This document shows, piece after piece, positions 9,865 through 18,475 of a DNA stretch of 64,000 bases. The first letter of the stretch is position 1, and every line of letters begins with the position of its first letter. The DNA is from Variibacter sp. GTDB lineage: Bacteria; Pseudomonadota; Alphaproteobacteria; Rhizobiales; Xanthobacteraceae. The stretch covers positions 59,517 to 123,516 of the forward strand of contig JADGHE010000002.1 in assembly GCA_019689555.1 (NCBI GenBank), given 5' to 3'. The position numbers were made by a program, and so were the translations under genes. Under the pieces are notes generated by a model that worked only from the letters and a program-made list of their open reading frames with translations, searched no databases and had not been told where the DNA came from.

Positions 9865-10686
9865 ATGTCCGCATCGATTCAACGCAAATCCGTCACCGCG
9901 GCGGCCATCAGGGCCCGCAAGGGGGGCGAGCCCATCGTCTGCCTCACCGCCTATACGACGCCGATCGCGCGCCTGGTGGACCGGCATTGCGACCTCGTGC
10001 TGGTGGGCGACTCCGTCGGCATGGTGCTTCACGGCCTGCCCACGACCCACGGCGTCACGCTCGAGATGATGGCGATGCACGGTCGCGCGGTGGTCCGCGG
10101 GGTTTCCTCCGCGCTCGTGGTCGTCGACATGCCCTTCGGCACCTATGAGGAAAGCCCCGAACAGGCGTTCCGCAACGCCTCCCGGCTGATGGTCGAGACG
10201 GGCTGCGGCGCGATCAAGCTCGAAGGCGGCGTCGCCATGGCTCCGACCATCAACTTCCTGGTCGCCCGCGGCATTCCGGTCATGGCCCATATCGGGTTGA
10301 CGCCGCAGGCGGTGAACGTTCTCGGCGGCTACAAGGTGCAGGGCCGCGCGCCGGAGGCCGCGGACCTCATTCTGCGCGACGCCAAGGCCGTCGCCGACGC
10401 CGGGGCCTTCTCGGTGGTGCTCGAAATGGTGCACGAGCCGCTGGCGAAGCGCATCACCGAGGAGGTGCCGATCCCGACCATCGGCATCGGCGCCTCGGCG
10501 GCCTGCGACGGGCAGGTGCTGGTGATCGACGACATGCTGGGGCTCAATGCGGACTTCACGCCCAAATTCGTGAAGCGTTACGGCGACCTGCTCGCGGCCG
10601 CCGAGGCGGCGGTCGCCGCCTATGCGGCGGATGTGCGCGCGCGGCGCTTCCCCGGCCCCGAGCACGTCTTCGGAAAGCCGGCTTAA
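9865..10686 (+). CDS. panB: 3-methyl-2-oxobutanoate hydroxymethyltransferase
   Basis: 273 aa. PanB transfers a one-carbon unit from methylenetetrahydrofolate to alpha-ketoisovalerate, the first step of pantothenate synthesis. Conserved blocks are LVGDSVGMV (metal-binding Asp), [16 protein letters not shown] and TIGIGAS. The start MSASIQRKS at 9865 follows a GAGGAA site; the open frame upstream to 9271 has no family similarity. It stands alone without panC and diverges from rpmI. It is one of three plus-strand units between rpmI and infC. Confidence 0.96.
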   Translation: MSASIQRKSVTAAAIRARKGGEPIVCLTAYTTPIARLVDRHCDLVLVGDSVGMVLHGLPTTHGVTLEMMAMHGRAVVRGVSSALVVVDMPFGTYEESPEQAFRNASRLMVETGCGAIKLEGGVAMAPTINFLVARGIPVMAHIGLTPQAVNVLGGYKVQGRAPEAADLILRDAKAVADAGAFSVVLEMVHEPLAKRITEEVPIPTIGIGASAACDGQVLVIDDMLGLNADFTPKFVKRYGDLLAAAEAAVAAYAADVRARRFPGPEHVFGKPA

Positions 10687-10776
10687 GCGATTTTCGGACT
10701 GGCGGCATGGCCTTGCGACAGGCCTGCCGCCTCCTCACCGCCTGTCACGGTCGCCCCCCGTTTTCTGGGGTGTTAA

Positions 10777-11454
10777 AGACTCGAGGCGAGCGCCCAAGCC
10801 TTCCCCCTGCAAGGGGGGCAGGCCAAGGGGGCACACGGGGCGCAGAGGGCAGAGGGCGGCAGAGGCGCGGGTCATGCCGACGGCCTCCTCGCCGCGACCC
10901 TGGATTCGGCGCAGGCGCTGCTCGACACCGTCATCGATTTCGGCGGGGCGGGGGAGACGAGCCTGGCGCTGCCCCCACATCTCGTCGATTTCGCCGCAGA
11001 GGCTCGGAACGGCGGCGAGGCCGGAAGCGCGGATGCCGGCGCGGCCGCCCCGCAGATTCTCGAACCGGTCGTCGCATTCGCGGCCGCCGCGGGCGATGCG
11101 CCCATCCTGCTCGACGACGGTTTCGTGCTCGGGCACGACGCCGCGCTCGTTGCGGCCGCCGTGTCGCCGCTGACCGATCTTGCCGATACGGTGGTCGGCG
11201 ACGTTGTCGCGCTCGATGTCCTTTCGCCGCTGGAAGTCGGCGATTTCGTCGCGCCTCTGTCGGCCGATTCGGCCGAAGCCGACCTGCCGCTCGACGTCGG
11301 CGACATTCTCCCGGCCGATCTGTCGGGCGATGCGGGCGTGCTCGCCCTCCTGCCGCAGGAGGAGGCGGTCGACACGGCGCCGACCGGCGATCTTCTCGGC
11401 GTCCACCTGCCGACGCCTCTGGACGGCGGATTGTTCGCCTCGCTCCTGCACTAG
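10777..11454 (+). pseudogene. Start-less acidic, low-complexity reading frame (probable 5'-truncated gene)
   Basis: The frame is open from the stop at 10774-10776 to the TAG at 11452-11454, about 225 codons. It has no ATG and no in-frame GTG or TTG before the GTG at 11125, which lacks a ribosome site. The decoded product is dominated by Ala, Leu, Val, Asp, Gly and Pro, with almost no lysine or arginine from about 10876 onward, and has loose repeats such as PLEVGDF, PLDVGDIL and PTGDLL. Third codon positions are strongly G/C, as in real genes here, and a perfect terminator follows (11481-11506). The 5' part (10791-10860) is a purine-rich palindromic stretch that looks inserted. I do not recognise the family. 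Alternatives are a real 109-aa protein starting at 11125, or an unusual start. Confidence 0.4.
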
Positions 11455-11480
11455 ACGACGAAGACGCCGTGCGGCGTCGA

Positions 11481-11506
11481 GGGCGGAGCCTCGCTCCGCC
11501 CTTTTT
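11481..11506 (+). terminator. Rho-independent terminator
   Basis: A perfect 9-bp stem (GGGCGGAGC / GCTCCGCCC) with a 3-base loop is followed by TTTTT. It lies 27 bp after the stop of the acidic reading frame and would end transcription from panB or that frame. Confidence 0.85.
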
Positions 11507-11598
11507 GCTGTGCGGTCCGAGGCCGAGGAGTCCGAAGTGCAAGGTGACCCCCGCCTGCCGGGCGCGTACTGTTGCAGCGGCAGGAACGGGAGGGAGCC

Positions 11599-12787
11599 GT
11601 GAAGGTTGCAAGCATCGCGACGTTGGCCTGCGACGCCGGCTGGCGCAACTATCATTTCGTCAAGCTGACCACCGACGACGGGGTGGTGGGCTGGAGCGAG
11701 TTCGACGAGGGGTTCGGCTCCCCCGGCGTCGGGGCGGTGATCGAGCGGCTTGCCGCGCTTGTCGTCGGCGAGCCCGTGAGCGCTCACGAGCGCATCTACC
11801 AGACCCTCTATTGCGCCACGCGGCCTGCCGCCGGCGGTGTCGTCGCTGAGGCGATGGGGGCGATCGAGAACGCGCTCCTCGACGCCAAGGCCAGGACCTT
11901 GGGCGTTCCCTGCCATGCGCTTCTCGGCGGCAAGATGCGCGATCGGATTCGTCTCTACTGGTCGCATTGCGCCACCTGGCGCATCAATCATCCCGAATTC
12001 TACAAGCCGGCGATCACCGATCTCGACGACGTCAAGGCCGTCGGCCGCGAAGTGCGCGCACGCGGCTTTTCGGCCGCCAAGACCAACATCTTCATCTATG
12101 AGAACGGCAGGAACCCCACAGGGTGGCGGCCGGGCTTCGGCGTGCCGTTCTATCCGGAGCTGAATGTCGACAAGACGGTGCTCAGAAACCTGCGCATGCA
12201 TCTCGAGGCGTTCGACGACGGCGCCGGCCCCGACGTCGACCTTCTCCTCGACCTCAATTTCAACGCCAAAAAACGAAGGCTATCTGCGCATCCTGCGCGA
12301 AATCGCGGACTTCCGCATGTTCTGGGTGGAGATCGACACCTACAGTCCCGAGGCGCTCGGCCATATGCGGCGCCGCAGCCCGCATCCCATCGCCTCGTGC
12401 GAAACGCTTCTCGGCCTGCGCGCGTTTCTGCCTTATTTTCGCGAGCAGGCGATGGACGTCGCCATCATCGACACGCCGTGGAACGGCGTCTGGCAGGCGA
12501 TGAAGATCGCGAGCGCCGCCGAGGCGCACGAGGTCAACGTCGCGCCTCACAATTTCTACGGTCACCTCTGCACGATGATGAACGCGCATTTCGCGGCCGC
12601 CGTGCCCAATCTGCGCATCATGGAGATCGACGTCGACCGGCTGCCCTGGGACGACGAGCTGTTCACCGTCGCCCCGACGATCGAGGACGGCCACCTGCTC
12701 GTGCCCGACACGCCAGGCTGGGGCACCGAGCCGAACGAGGAGGCGCTCAAGGCGCACCCGCCGAAGCCGCACGCGCTGCTGAGCTGA
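11599..12787 (+). pseudogene. Mandelate racemase/muconate lactonizing enzyme family protein, frameshifted
   Basis: Enolase-superfamily enzyme; members abstract a proton alpha to a carboxylate using Mg2+, often as acid-sugar dehydratases or racemases. The GTG start at 11599 follows GGGAGG. The first part (about 223 codons) carries an N-terminal capping domain and the barrel lysine motif AKTN. The first metal ligand is in LLDLNFN. A six-A run at 12268-12273 then shifts the frame by +1. Deleting one A restores NAKNEGYLRILREI and continues to 12787 with the second and third ligand regions (FWVEID, SCETLLG) and the histidine motif NVAPHNF. The restored protein is 395 aa, family length. It may be a true pseudogene, a sequencing error, or a transcriptional-slippage site. 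The specific reaction is unknown. Confidence 0.8.
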
Positions 12788-12909
12788 AACGGCACAAATC
12801 GCCGGGTCTATGAATTCGGCGGACTTCCGGGGGCATGCCACCCGCATTCGTCCCGGCGCGGCTCGCGGCAGCCGCACGCGGCCCGCACCTTTCGCGGGAA
12901 GATAGCGAA

Positions 12910-12931
12910 ACGGCGGGCGCAGGCCCGCCGT
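12910..12931 (-). terminator. Stem-loop, possible terminator of infC
   Basis: A 9-bp perfect stem (ACGGCGGGC / GCCCGCCGT) with a 4-base loop lies about 105 bp beyond the infC stop. On the minus strand only TTT follows, so termination would be weak. No other feature was seen in 12788-13036. Confidence 0.35.
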
Positions 12932-13036
12932 CGGCACGCGCGATCCAGAGCGACTTGAAAACCCCGCTTGCACGTCGCCGCGCGGCTTAGCGAATCGTTC
13001 CGCCGACAGACCCGATGCGATGGCCGGACGCGGCGG

Positions 13037-13576
13037 CTACCGGGGTGCCAGAACCATGACGATCTGACGGCCTTCGTATCGCGGCTCCTGCTCGACCTTG
13101 GCGATCGCGCCGACGTCGTTCTTGACGCGGTTCAGGAGCTGGGCGCCGAGTTCCTGGTGAGCCATTTCGCGGCCGCGGAAGCGCAGCGTCACCTTTACCT
13201 TGTCGCCTTCTTCGAAGAAGCGCTTCATCGAGCGCATCTTCACGTCGTAGTCGTGGTCGTCGATCATCGGACGAAGCTTGATCTCCTTGACCTCGACCAC
13301 CTTCTGCTTCTTGCGCGCTTCGGCCGCCTTCTTCTGTGCCTGGAACTTGAACTTGCCGTAGTCCAGGATCTTGCACACCGGCGGATTTGCATTGGGGGCG
13401 ATTTCGACGAGGTCGAGCCCCGCTTCCTGCGCGAGCGCATAGGCCTCGCGGAAATCCTTGACACCGAGATTGGTGCCGTTCTGGTCGATCAGCTGCACCT
13501 CGCGGGCGCGAATTTCATCGTTGACGCGCGGACCCTCCTTCTGGACGTGCGTCGGGGCTCTCATCGGGCGACGAAT
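13037..13576 (-). CDS. infC: Translation initiation factor IF-3 (AUU start)
   Basis: 179 aa from the proposed start. IF-3 binds the 30S subunit and discriminates against non-canonical start codons. The N-domain ([14 protein letters not shown]) and C-domain ([25 protein letters not shown]) are intact. The first ATG (13564) lies about 20 bases from the only ribosome site, GAGGAG at 13585-13590. An in-frame ATT at 13574-13576 sits exactly 8 bases from it and adds M-R-R-P, a usual IF-3 N-terminus. AUU starts on infC mediate autoregulation in other bacteria. The gene is separated from rpmI-rplT. Confidence 0.93.
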   Translation of the reverse strand: MRRPMRAPTHVQKEGPRVNDEIRAREVQLIDQNGTNLGVKDFREAYALAQEAGLDLVEIAPNANPPVCKILDYGKFKFQAQKKAAEARKKQKVVEVKEIKLRPMIDDHDYDVKMRSMKRFFEEGDKVKVTLRFRGREMAHQELGAQLLNRVKNDVGAIAKVEQEPRYEGRQIVMVLAPR

Positions 13577-13754
13577 GGGCGATTCTCCTCAAGCTGTTGA
13601 AACTGCGTCGCATCCCGGAAAGCCCGCGGGGGTTCACGCGCAACAAGCTCTCCAAGGCCGGCGACACGGTGAAGATCGGGACAAAAGGGGAGGAAGTCAA
13701 CGGCGTCACGCCGCCGGTCCCAACGTTCCGGCAAAGCGTGATCCCGCGGACGCA

Positions 13755-15152
13755 TCACGGCGCGCGCATGCGTCGCACCGTGTCGAAATAGAGATTGAGG
13801 GTCTGGGCCGCAACCGTTGCGGGGTCGAAATTGCTGCCGACCCAGGCCCGGCCGCGCGCCCCCATCGCCGCGCGTTCGGCGTCCGACATTGCAAGCAGCC
13901 GCACGATCGCAGCGGCGAGCGCAGCCGCGTCCCCGGCGGGGAACCGCAGGCCGGTCATGCGGTCCTCGCCCACAGCGGGCGGGGCCAGAACCAGCTCGGC
14001 GCCGGCGCCGAGATCGGAGACGATGACCGGCCGCGCCATGGCCTGCGCCTCCAGGATCGCGCGCTGCATGCCCTCGTGCTGCACGGCCGCCGAAACCACC
14101 ACGGTCGCCGCCGCATAGGCCGCCAGCACGTCCTCGACCGGGCCCGCGAGGCGCACCACGTCGGCGACGTCGGTCGCCAGCACGAGATCCCAGAGTTCGC
14201 CGGCGTAACGGGTTTCCGCGTGCTCGCTCGCGAACACGCAGGCGAAGTCCTTGAGGCCGAGCCCCTTGAGGCGCCGCGCCGCCTCGACCACCACATGGTG
14301 GCCCTTGCGCGGCAGCAGGCGGCCGGCGACGAGCAGCACTTTCGTCCGTTCGCCGAGACCCCAGGCGCGCCGCACGGCCTCGATTCGGTCGCGGCTCACC
14401 GCTGCGGGGTCGAAGCGCGCGGTGTCGATGCTCGCCGGAACGACCCGCAGCCGTTCGGGCGGCGTGCCGTAGCGCTCGCTGACGAGATCGGCGAGCTGAT
14501 CGCTGACCGCGACCACCCGGTCGCCCCAGGCCATCACGCCGTTGTAGAGGTGCTTGAGCAGGTTCTGCTCGCGAAAGCCCTTGTACCAGGTGGTCACCAA
14601 CGGCCGACGGGTGATCCGCGCGGCGAGGAAGGCGCTCCAGGCGCCGGCGCGGCCATGCGCATGGACAAGGTCGCAGCCCCGCGCGCGAATGATTCGCACG
14701 AGGCGCGGAATGTTGGCGAGCATCACGGCGGGATTGATGCTGGCGACGTCGAGAGGCACCCATTCGCCGCCGTAACGGCTGACCTCGCCCGCCCTGCGGC
14801 CGCTGCGCGAGACGACGATCGCCCGGTGGCCGGCGCCCGTCAGAATGCGGACGATGTCGACCACATTGCTGGCGGCGGCTCCCGCTTCCAGCGTGGGCAC
14901 GATTTGCAGCACGGTGAGCGGCGGCGCGCCCACGGGCGGCGTCGGCAGCGGAGCCGTGTCGAGCGCCCCCTCGCATCCGCCCGACTTTGCGTCGCGATTC
15001 GCGGCGAGGCCGTCCCCCGCCTGTACCCGGACAGCGCTGGATCGCATCAAACCGGCTCTTTCGGGGTGAAAATCGTTGCCGCTGAAGCCGATCGGAACGG
15101 CTTCGGAAAGCCGCGCCTCGTGATAGTCCCGGTGGGGCGTGGGCGCAATCAT
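13755..15152 (-). CDS. Glycosyltransferase family 4 protein (copy 1)
   Basis: 465 aa from the coupled ATG at 15152. A second candidate ATG at 15047 gives 430 aa, and the conserved fold begins near LTVLQIVPTLEAGA (about residue 79). GT-B fold with retaining GT4 features: the N-domain ends at DLVHAHGRAG, the donor-binding C-domain begins around KVLLVAGRLLPRKGH, and the EX7E motif is intact in HEGMQRAILEAQAM. It probably transfers a sugar to a lipid or polysaccharide acceptor at the cytoplasmic face of the membrane. The ATG overlaps the stop of copy 2 (ATGA, 15149-15152). The two are paralogues sharing DT-x-RFDPAAVS and EAQAM-x-RP blocks. Confidence 0.88.
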   Translation of the reverse strand: MIAPTPHRDYHEARLSEAVPIGFSGNDFHPERAGLMRSSAVRVQAGDGLAANRDAKSGGCEGALDTAPLPTPPVGAPPLTVLQIVPTLEAGAAASNVVDIVRILTGAGHRAIVVSRSGRRAGEVSRYGGEWVPLDVASINPAVMLANIPRLVRIIRARGCDLVHAHGRAGAWSAFLAARITRRPLVTTWYKGFREQNLLKHLYNGVMAWGDRVVAVSDQLADLVSERYGTPPERLRVVPASIDTARFDPAAVSRDRIEAVRRAWGLGERTKVLLVAGRLLPRKGHHVVVEAARRLKGLGLKDFACVFASEHAETRYAGELWDLVLATDVADVVRLAGPVEDVLAAYAAATVVVSAAVQHEGMQRAILEAQAMARPVIVSDLGAGAELVLAPPAVGEDRMTGLRFPAGDAAALAAAIVRLLAMSDAERAAMGARGRAWVGSNFDPATVAAQTLNLYFDTVRRMRAP

Positions 15153-16453
15153 AATCCGGCATTATCCAGAAGCGCGCCGTAGACCGCGAGAGTGGCCGCC
15201 GCGACGCGCTCGGGCGAAAAGTTCGTTTCGGCAAACTGCCGTGCGCGCCGGATCATGGCCTGCCGGGCCTCCGGTCCGAGGGCGAGCGCCGCCGCGAGCG
15301 TGCGTGCGAGATCGAGCGGGTCCCGAGGATGGACGAGCCAGCCCGTCCGGCTCGCTTCCGGATCGCGCGGGGGTGCGCGCACGAGCTCCGGCAGCGCGCC
15401 GATGTTCGAGGCGATGAGCGGCCGCCCCATGGCTTGGGCCTCCGCGGCGATCGCGCTGAAGATCGACGGTCTTTCGGTCGGCAGGGCGACGAGGTCCGCG
15501 AGTGCGTAGGCCGCCGGCATGTCGTCGCAATGGCCCACGCGCCGGAAGATCGGCCGCAGCCCCTGGGCCTCGATCCGGCGGTCGATCGCTTCGCCCGAAT
15601 CGGCGTCCGCGGCGTCGCCGGCGATCACGAACACGGTCCGGCGCAGGCCGCCGTTGACGAGAATCCGCGCCGCATCGACGAGCGTGAGCTGGCCCCGGGC
15701 GGGCCCGAGCCGGCCCGGCGCGAGCACGACCCGGCTGTTGGGGTCGATGTGCCAAGCGTAACGGAGCGCAGCCACCCGCTCGGGCGAAACGGCGGCCGGA
15801 TCGAAGCGGTCCGTGTCGACGGCCTGCGCGATCACCGCGACCCGCTCGGGCGGAATGCGGTGGCGCTCGGCGATCAGGCCGGCGGCGAAGGCCGAGGCCG
15901 TAATCACCCGCTGTCCGCCCGCCATGGCGTCGTGCGGCTGTCCGCGCCAGGAGGCGGGCGGCGGCGCGCCGGCATAGGTCGTAACGAGGCGCGCGGGGGT
16001 GTGCGGCAGCGCCCTCGCGGCGGTGCGGGCCGCGTCCGCGCCGTAGGCGTGAACGAGATCGACAGCCTCCGTCGTCACGATGTCGGTGAGGGCGCGGGCG
16101 CTGCGTCCGCGCCGAAACAGCGATTCCGCCGCAAAGTCGAGCTCGATCCATTCGCCGCCGAGCGCCTGCAGCTCGCCGACGAGCGGTCCGCCGCCGCCCA
16201 CGACGAGGGCGCGCGCTCCCGCGCGCAGCAGCCCGATCGCGATGCGGAGAGCAGCGCGGCCCGCCATATCGTCCTGCAGGGCGGGAACTGCCTGCAGAAC
16301 GGTGGTGCCGGCGAGCAGCCGCCCGACGCGGTTGTCTGTCGGCTCGTCGCTCACGGACCCGGCTCGCGCGGCCTGAAGCTCTGGGGCGCAGAGGAGAGCG
16401 GGCCCATGGGGCGTGCATCGGCTCGGTTGACAAGTCGACCCAATTTCGGACAC
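15149..16453 (-). CDS. Glycosyltransferase family 4 protein (copy 2, altered EX7E motif)
   Basis: 434 aa from the ATG at 16453; a GTG at 16354 (VSDEPTDN) is an alternative, and the fold begins near TTVLQAVPALQ. The GT-B architecture matches copy 1: DLVHAYGADAA ends the N-domain, VVLAPGRLGPARGQ starts the C-domain, and EAQAMGRPLIASNIGALPELV binds the donor. At the first glutamate of EX7E the sequence has serine (SIFSAIAAE), so catalysis may be altered or the protein may act as a partner of copy 1. It is upstream gene of the two-gene unit and diverges from an alpha/beta hydrolase. Confidence 0.85.
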   Translation of the reverse strand: MSEIGSTCQPSRCTPHGPALLCAPELQAARAGSVSDEPTDNRVGRLLAGTTVLQAVPALQDDMAGRAALRIAIGLLRAGARALVVGGGGPLVGELQALGGEWIELDFAAESLFRRGRSARALTDIVTTEAVDLVHAYGADAARTAARALPHTPARLVTTYAGAPPPASWRGQPHDAMAGGQRVITASAFAAGLIAERHRIPPERVAVIAQAVDTDRFDPAAVSPERVAALRYAWHIDPNSRVVLAPGRLGPARGQLTLVDAARILVNGGLRRTVFVIAGDAADADSGEAIDRRIEAQGLRPIFRRVGHCDDMPAAYALADLVALPTERPSIFSAIAAEAQAMGRPLIASNIGALPELVRAPPRDPEASRTGWLVHPRDPLDLARTLAAALALGPEARQAMIRRARQFAETNFSPERVAAATLAVYGALLDNAGL

Positions 16454-16512
16454 CGCTTCGTCGTCTGCACTGCCACCCCCAAGCCCCAGCCTAGCGGGCC
16501 CTGAGATCGTCG

Positions 16513-17301
16513 ATGGCTGATTGTTGCCTGAAGTTTCTCGATTGTGGAACAGGGTCGGCGGCGCGACGCATCGCCGTGCGCGTCCGGGCCGGAGCCGCGC
16601 CGGGAATTTTCTGGCTCGGCGGTTTCCGGTCCGACATGCGCGGCACCAAAGCGCAAGCCCTCGATGCCTGGGCGGGGCAGACCGGGCGCGCCTGCGTTCG
16701 CTTCGACTATTCCGGGCACGGCGAATCCGGCGGCGATTTCCGCGAGGGCACGATCGGCCGCTGGCTCGAGGAGAGCCTCGCGGTGTTCGACGCCTTCTGC
16801 GCCGGGCCGCAGGTCGTCGTCGGCTCGTCCATGGGCGGCTGGCTCGCCCTGCTCATGGCCCGTGCGCTGCGCGAGCGGCAGGCGAGCGGCCGGCCGGCGC
16901 AAGGCGCCATCGCGGCTCTGGTGCTCATCGCTCCCGCGGTCGATTTCACCGAAGCGCTGATGTGGAAGCGCTTCCCCGCCAAGGTGAAGCGCGCGATCGA
17001 GCAGAAGGGCGTGTGGGAGCGCCCGTCCGCCTACGGCGACGAGCCCTATCTCATCACCCGTGGGTTGATCGAGGACGGCCGGCGGCACCTCTTGCTCAAC
17101 GGATTGATCGAAACCGGCTGCCCGGTGCGCATTCTCCAGGGCGTGCAGGACCCCGACGTCCCGTTCAGCCATGCGATGGACCTCGTCACGCGCCTTGCCC
17201 ACGACGACGTCGTGCTGACGCTGGTGAAGGACGGCGACCACCGCCTCTCGCGGCCGGAGGACATCGAGCGTCTGATCGCGGCGGTGGCGGAGTTCTGCTG
17301 A
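16513..17301 (+). CDS. Alpha/beta hydrolase
   Basis: 262 aa serine hydrolase. The nucleophile Ser106 is in VVGSSMGGW, a probable acid is Asp213 or Asp215 in VQDPDVP, and His243 is in DGDHRLS. The oxyanion region FWLGGFRSDMRG and the FDYSGHGES strand are typical of small esterases/thioesterases resembling ABHD10-type proteins. No signal peptide is seen, so it is probably cytoplasmic. It diverges from the glycosyltransferase pair (59 bp) and converges with queG (16 bp between stops). The substrate is unknown. Confidence 0.85.
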   Translation: MADCCLKFLDCGTGSAARRIAVRVRAGAAPGIFWLGGFRSDMRGTKAQALDAWAGQTGRACVRFDYSGHGESGGDFREGTIGRWLEESLAVFDAFCAGPQVVVGSSMGGWLALLMARALRERQASGRPAQGAIAALVLIAPAVDFTEALMWKRFPAKVKRAIEQKGVWERPSAYGDEPYLITRGLIEDGRRHLLLNGLIETGCPVRILQGVQDPDVPFSHAMDLVTRLAHDDVVLTLVKDGDHRLSRPEDIERLIAAVAEFC

Positions 17302-17317
17302 GCCTCGGCACCCCTCG

Positions 17318-18475
17318 TCAGCCCGCCGCCGCGCCGGCGGGCGCGGTCGGCTCGAGCGCCACGTCCCATTCGTCCCGGACGGCGGGTTCCGCTTCCGCGG
17401 GCAGGCGGGCGCGCAGCCGCGCGAGGCGCTCGCGCGGAACGAGCCGCGCAAGCGCCCACACGGCCGCGCCGCGCACCAAGGGGGAGGGATCGGCGAGAAG
17501 CCTCTCGGCTTCCGGCGCAAGCCCCGCCTCTCCGGAATTGCCGATCGCGATCAGCACGTTGCGGACGAAGCGGTCGCGGCCGATGCGCTTGACCGCCGAT
17601 TTGCGGAAGAGGGCGCGGAACGCGGCATCGTCGAGGCGCGCGAGCTCGGCAAGCGGTGGCGCCTTGAGTTCGGCCCGCGCGGCGAGGCGGACCTCGCGGC
17701 CGGCCATTGCGAACTTGTTCCAGGGACAGACGGCGAGACAGTCGTCGCAGCCGTAGATGCGGTTGCCCATCAGCGGCCGCAGCTCGCGCGGGATCGGCCC
17801 CTTGTGCTCGATCGTGAGGTAGGAGATGCACCGCCGTGCATCGAGCCGGTAGGGCGCGACGAAGGCCGCCGTCGGGCAGACGTCGAGGCAAGCCCGGCAG
17901 CGTCCGCAGTGGTCCGTCTCGGGTTCGTCGGGCGGCAGATCGAGCGTCGTCATCACGGCGCCAAGGAAGAGCCAGGAGCCGAACCGGCGCGAGACGAGAT
18001 TGGTGTGCTTGCCCTGCCAGCCGAGGCCGGCGGCCGCCGCGAGCGGCTTTTCCATCAGCGCCGCGGTGTCGACGAACACCTTTACGTCCACGCCGTCGCC
18101 CGCCGTCTCGACCAGCCAGCGGGCGATGGCCTTGAGGCGCGGCTTGATGACGTCGTGGTAGTCGTCGCCCTGGGCGTAGACCGAGATGGCGCCGCGGTCG
18201 CGCCGGCGCAGCACCGCCAAGGGGTCGCCGGCCGGCCCGTAATTCATGCCGACGAGCAGGATCGAGCGCACGGCAGGCCAGAGCCCGCGCGGGTCGCCGC
18301 GGCGGGAGACGTCGGCCATCCACGCCATGTCGCCGTGCGCGCCTTCGGCGACGAAGCGGGCAAGCCGCGGACCGGCTTCGGGGATGGCGTCGGGCCGCAC
18401 GATGCGTGCGACCTCGAAGCCGTGCGCCCGCGCCGTCTCGCACAGGGCCCTTTTGAAAGCGAGCGGATCGCTCAG
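17318..18475 (-). CDS. queG: Epoxyqueuosine reductase QueG (probable CTG start)
   Basis: 385 aa from the proposed start. QueG reduces epoxyqueuosine to queuosine in the tRNA wobble position using cobalamin and two [4Fe-4S] clusters. The cluster cysteines lie in [12 protein letters not shown] and [13 protein letters not shown], and the core includes GWQGKHTN and [17 protein letters not shown]-like tail ([20 protein letters not shown]) ends the protein. No ATG, GTG or TTG stands at the expected N-terminus. A CTG at 18475-18473 overlaps the stop of the upstream GST-fold gene as CTGA, matching the ATGA couplings elsewhere, and gives [15 protein letters not shown] as in the family. The start is therefore tentative. 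Confidence 0.9.
   Translation of the reverse strand: MSDPLAFKRALCETARAHGFEVARIVRPDAIPEAGPRLARFVAEGAHGDMAWMADVSRRGDPRGLWPAVRSILLVGMNYGPAGDPLAVLRRRDRGAISVYAQGDDYHDVIKPRLKAIARWLVETAGDGVDVKVFVDTAALMEKPLAAAAGLGWQGKHTNLVSRRFGSWLFLGAVMTTLDLPPDEPETDHCGRCRACLDVCPTAAFVAPYRLDARRCISYLTIEHKGPIPRELRPLMGNRIYGCDDCLAVCPWNKFAMAGREVRLAARAELKAPPLAELARLDDAAFRALFRKSAVKRIGRDRFVRNVLIAIGNSGEAGLAPEAERLLADPSPLVRGAAVWALARLVPRERLARLRARLPAEAEPAVRDEWDVALEPTAPAGAAAG

Noticed and set aside
10735..12201. 488-codon minus-strand frame across the acidic ORF and the enolase-superfamily gene
   Set aside because: No start context or domain. The plus strand carries family motifs (12-kb side) and a terminator in the matching orientation.
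13597..13791. Plus-strand 64-codon frame over the infC leader with a plausible-looking product (KLSKAGDTVKIGTKGEE...)
   Set aside because: It lies antisense to the infC leader and SD, has no ribosome site, and matches no family I know. Probably a chance frame over a conserved promoter/leader.
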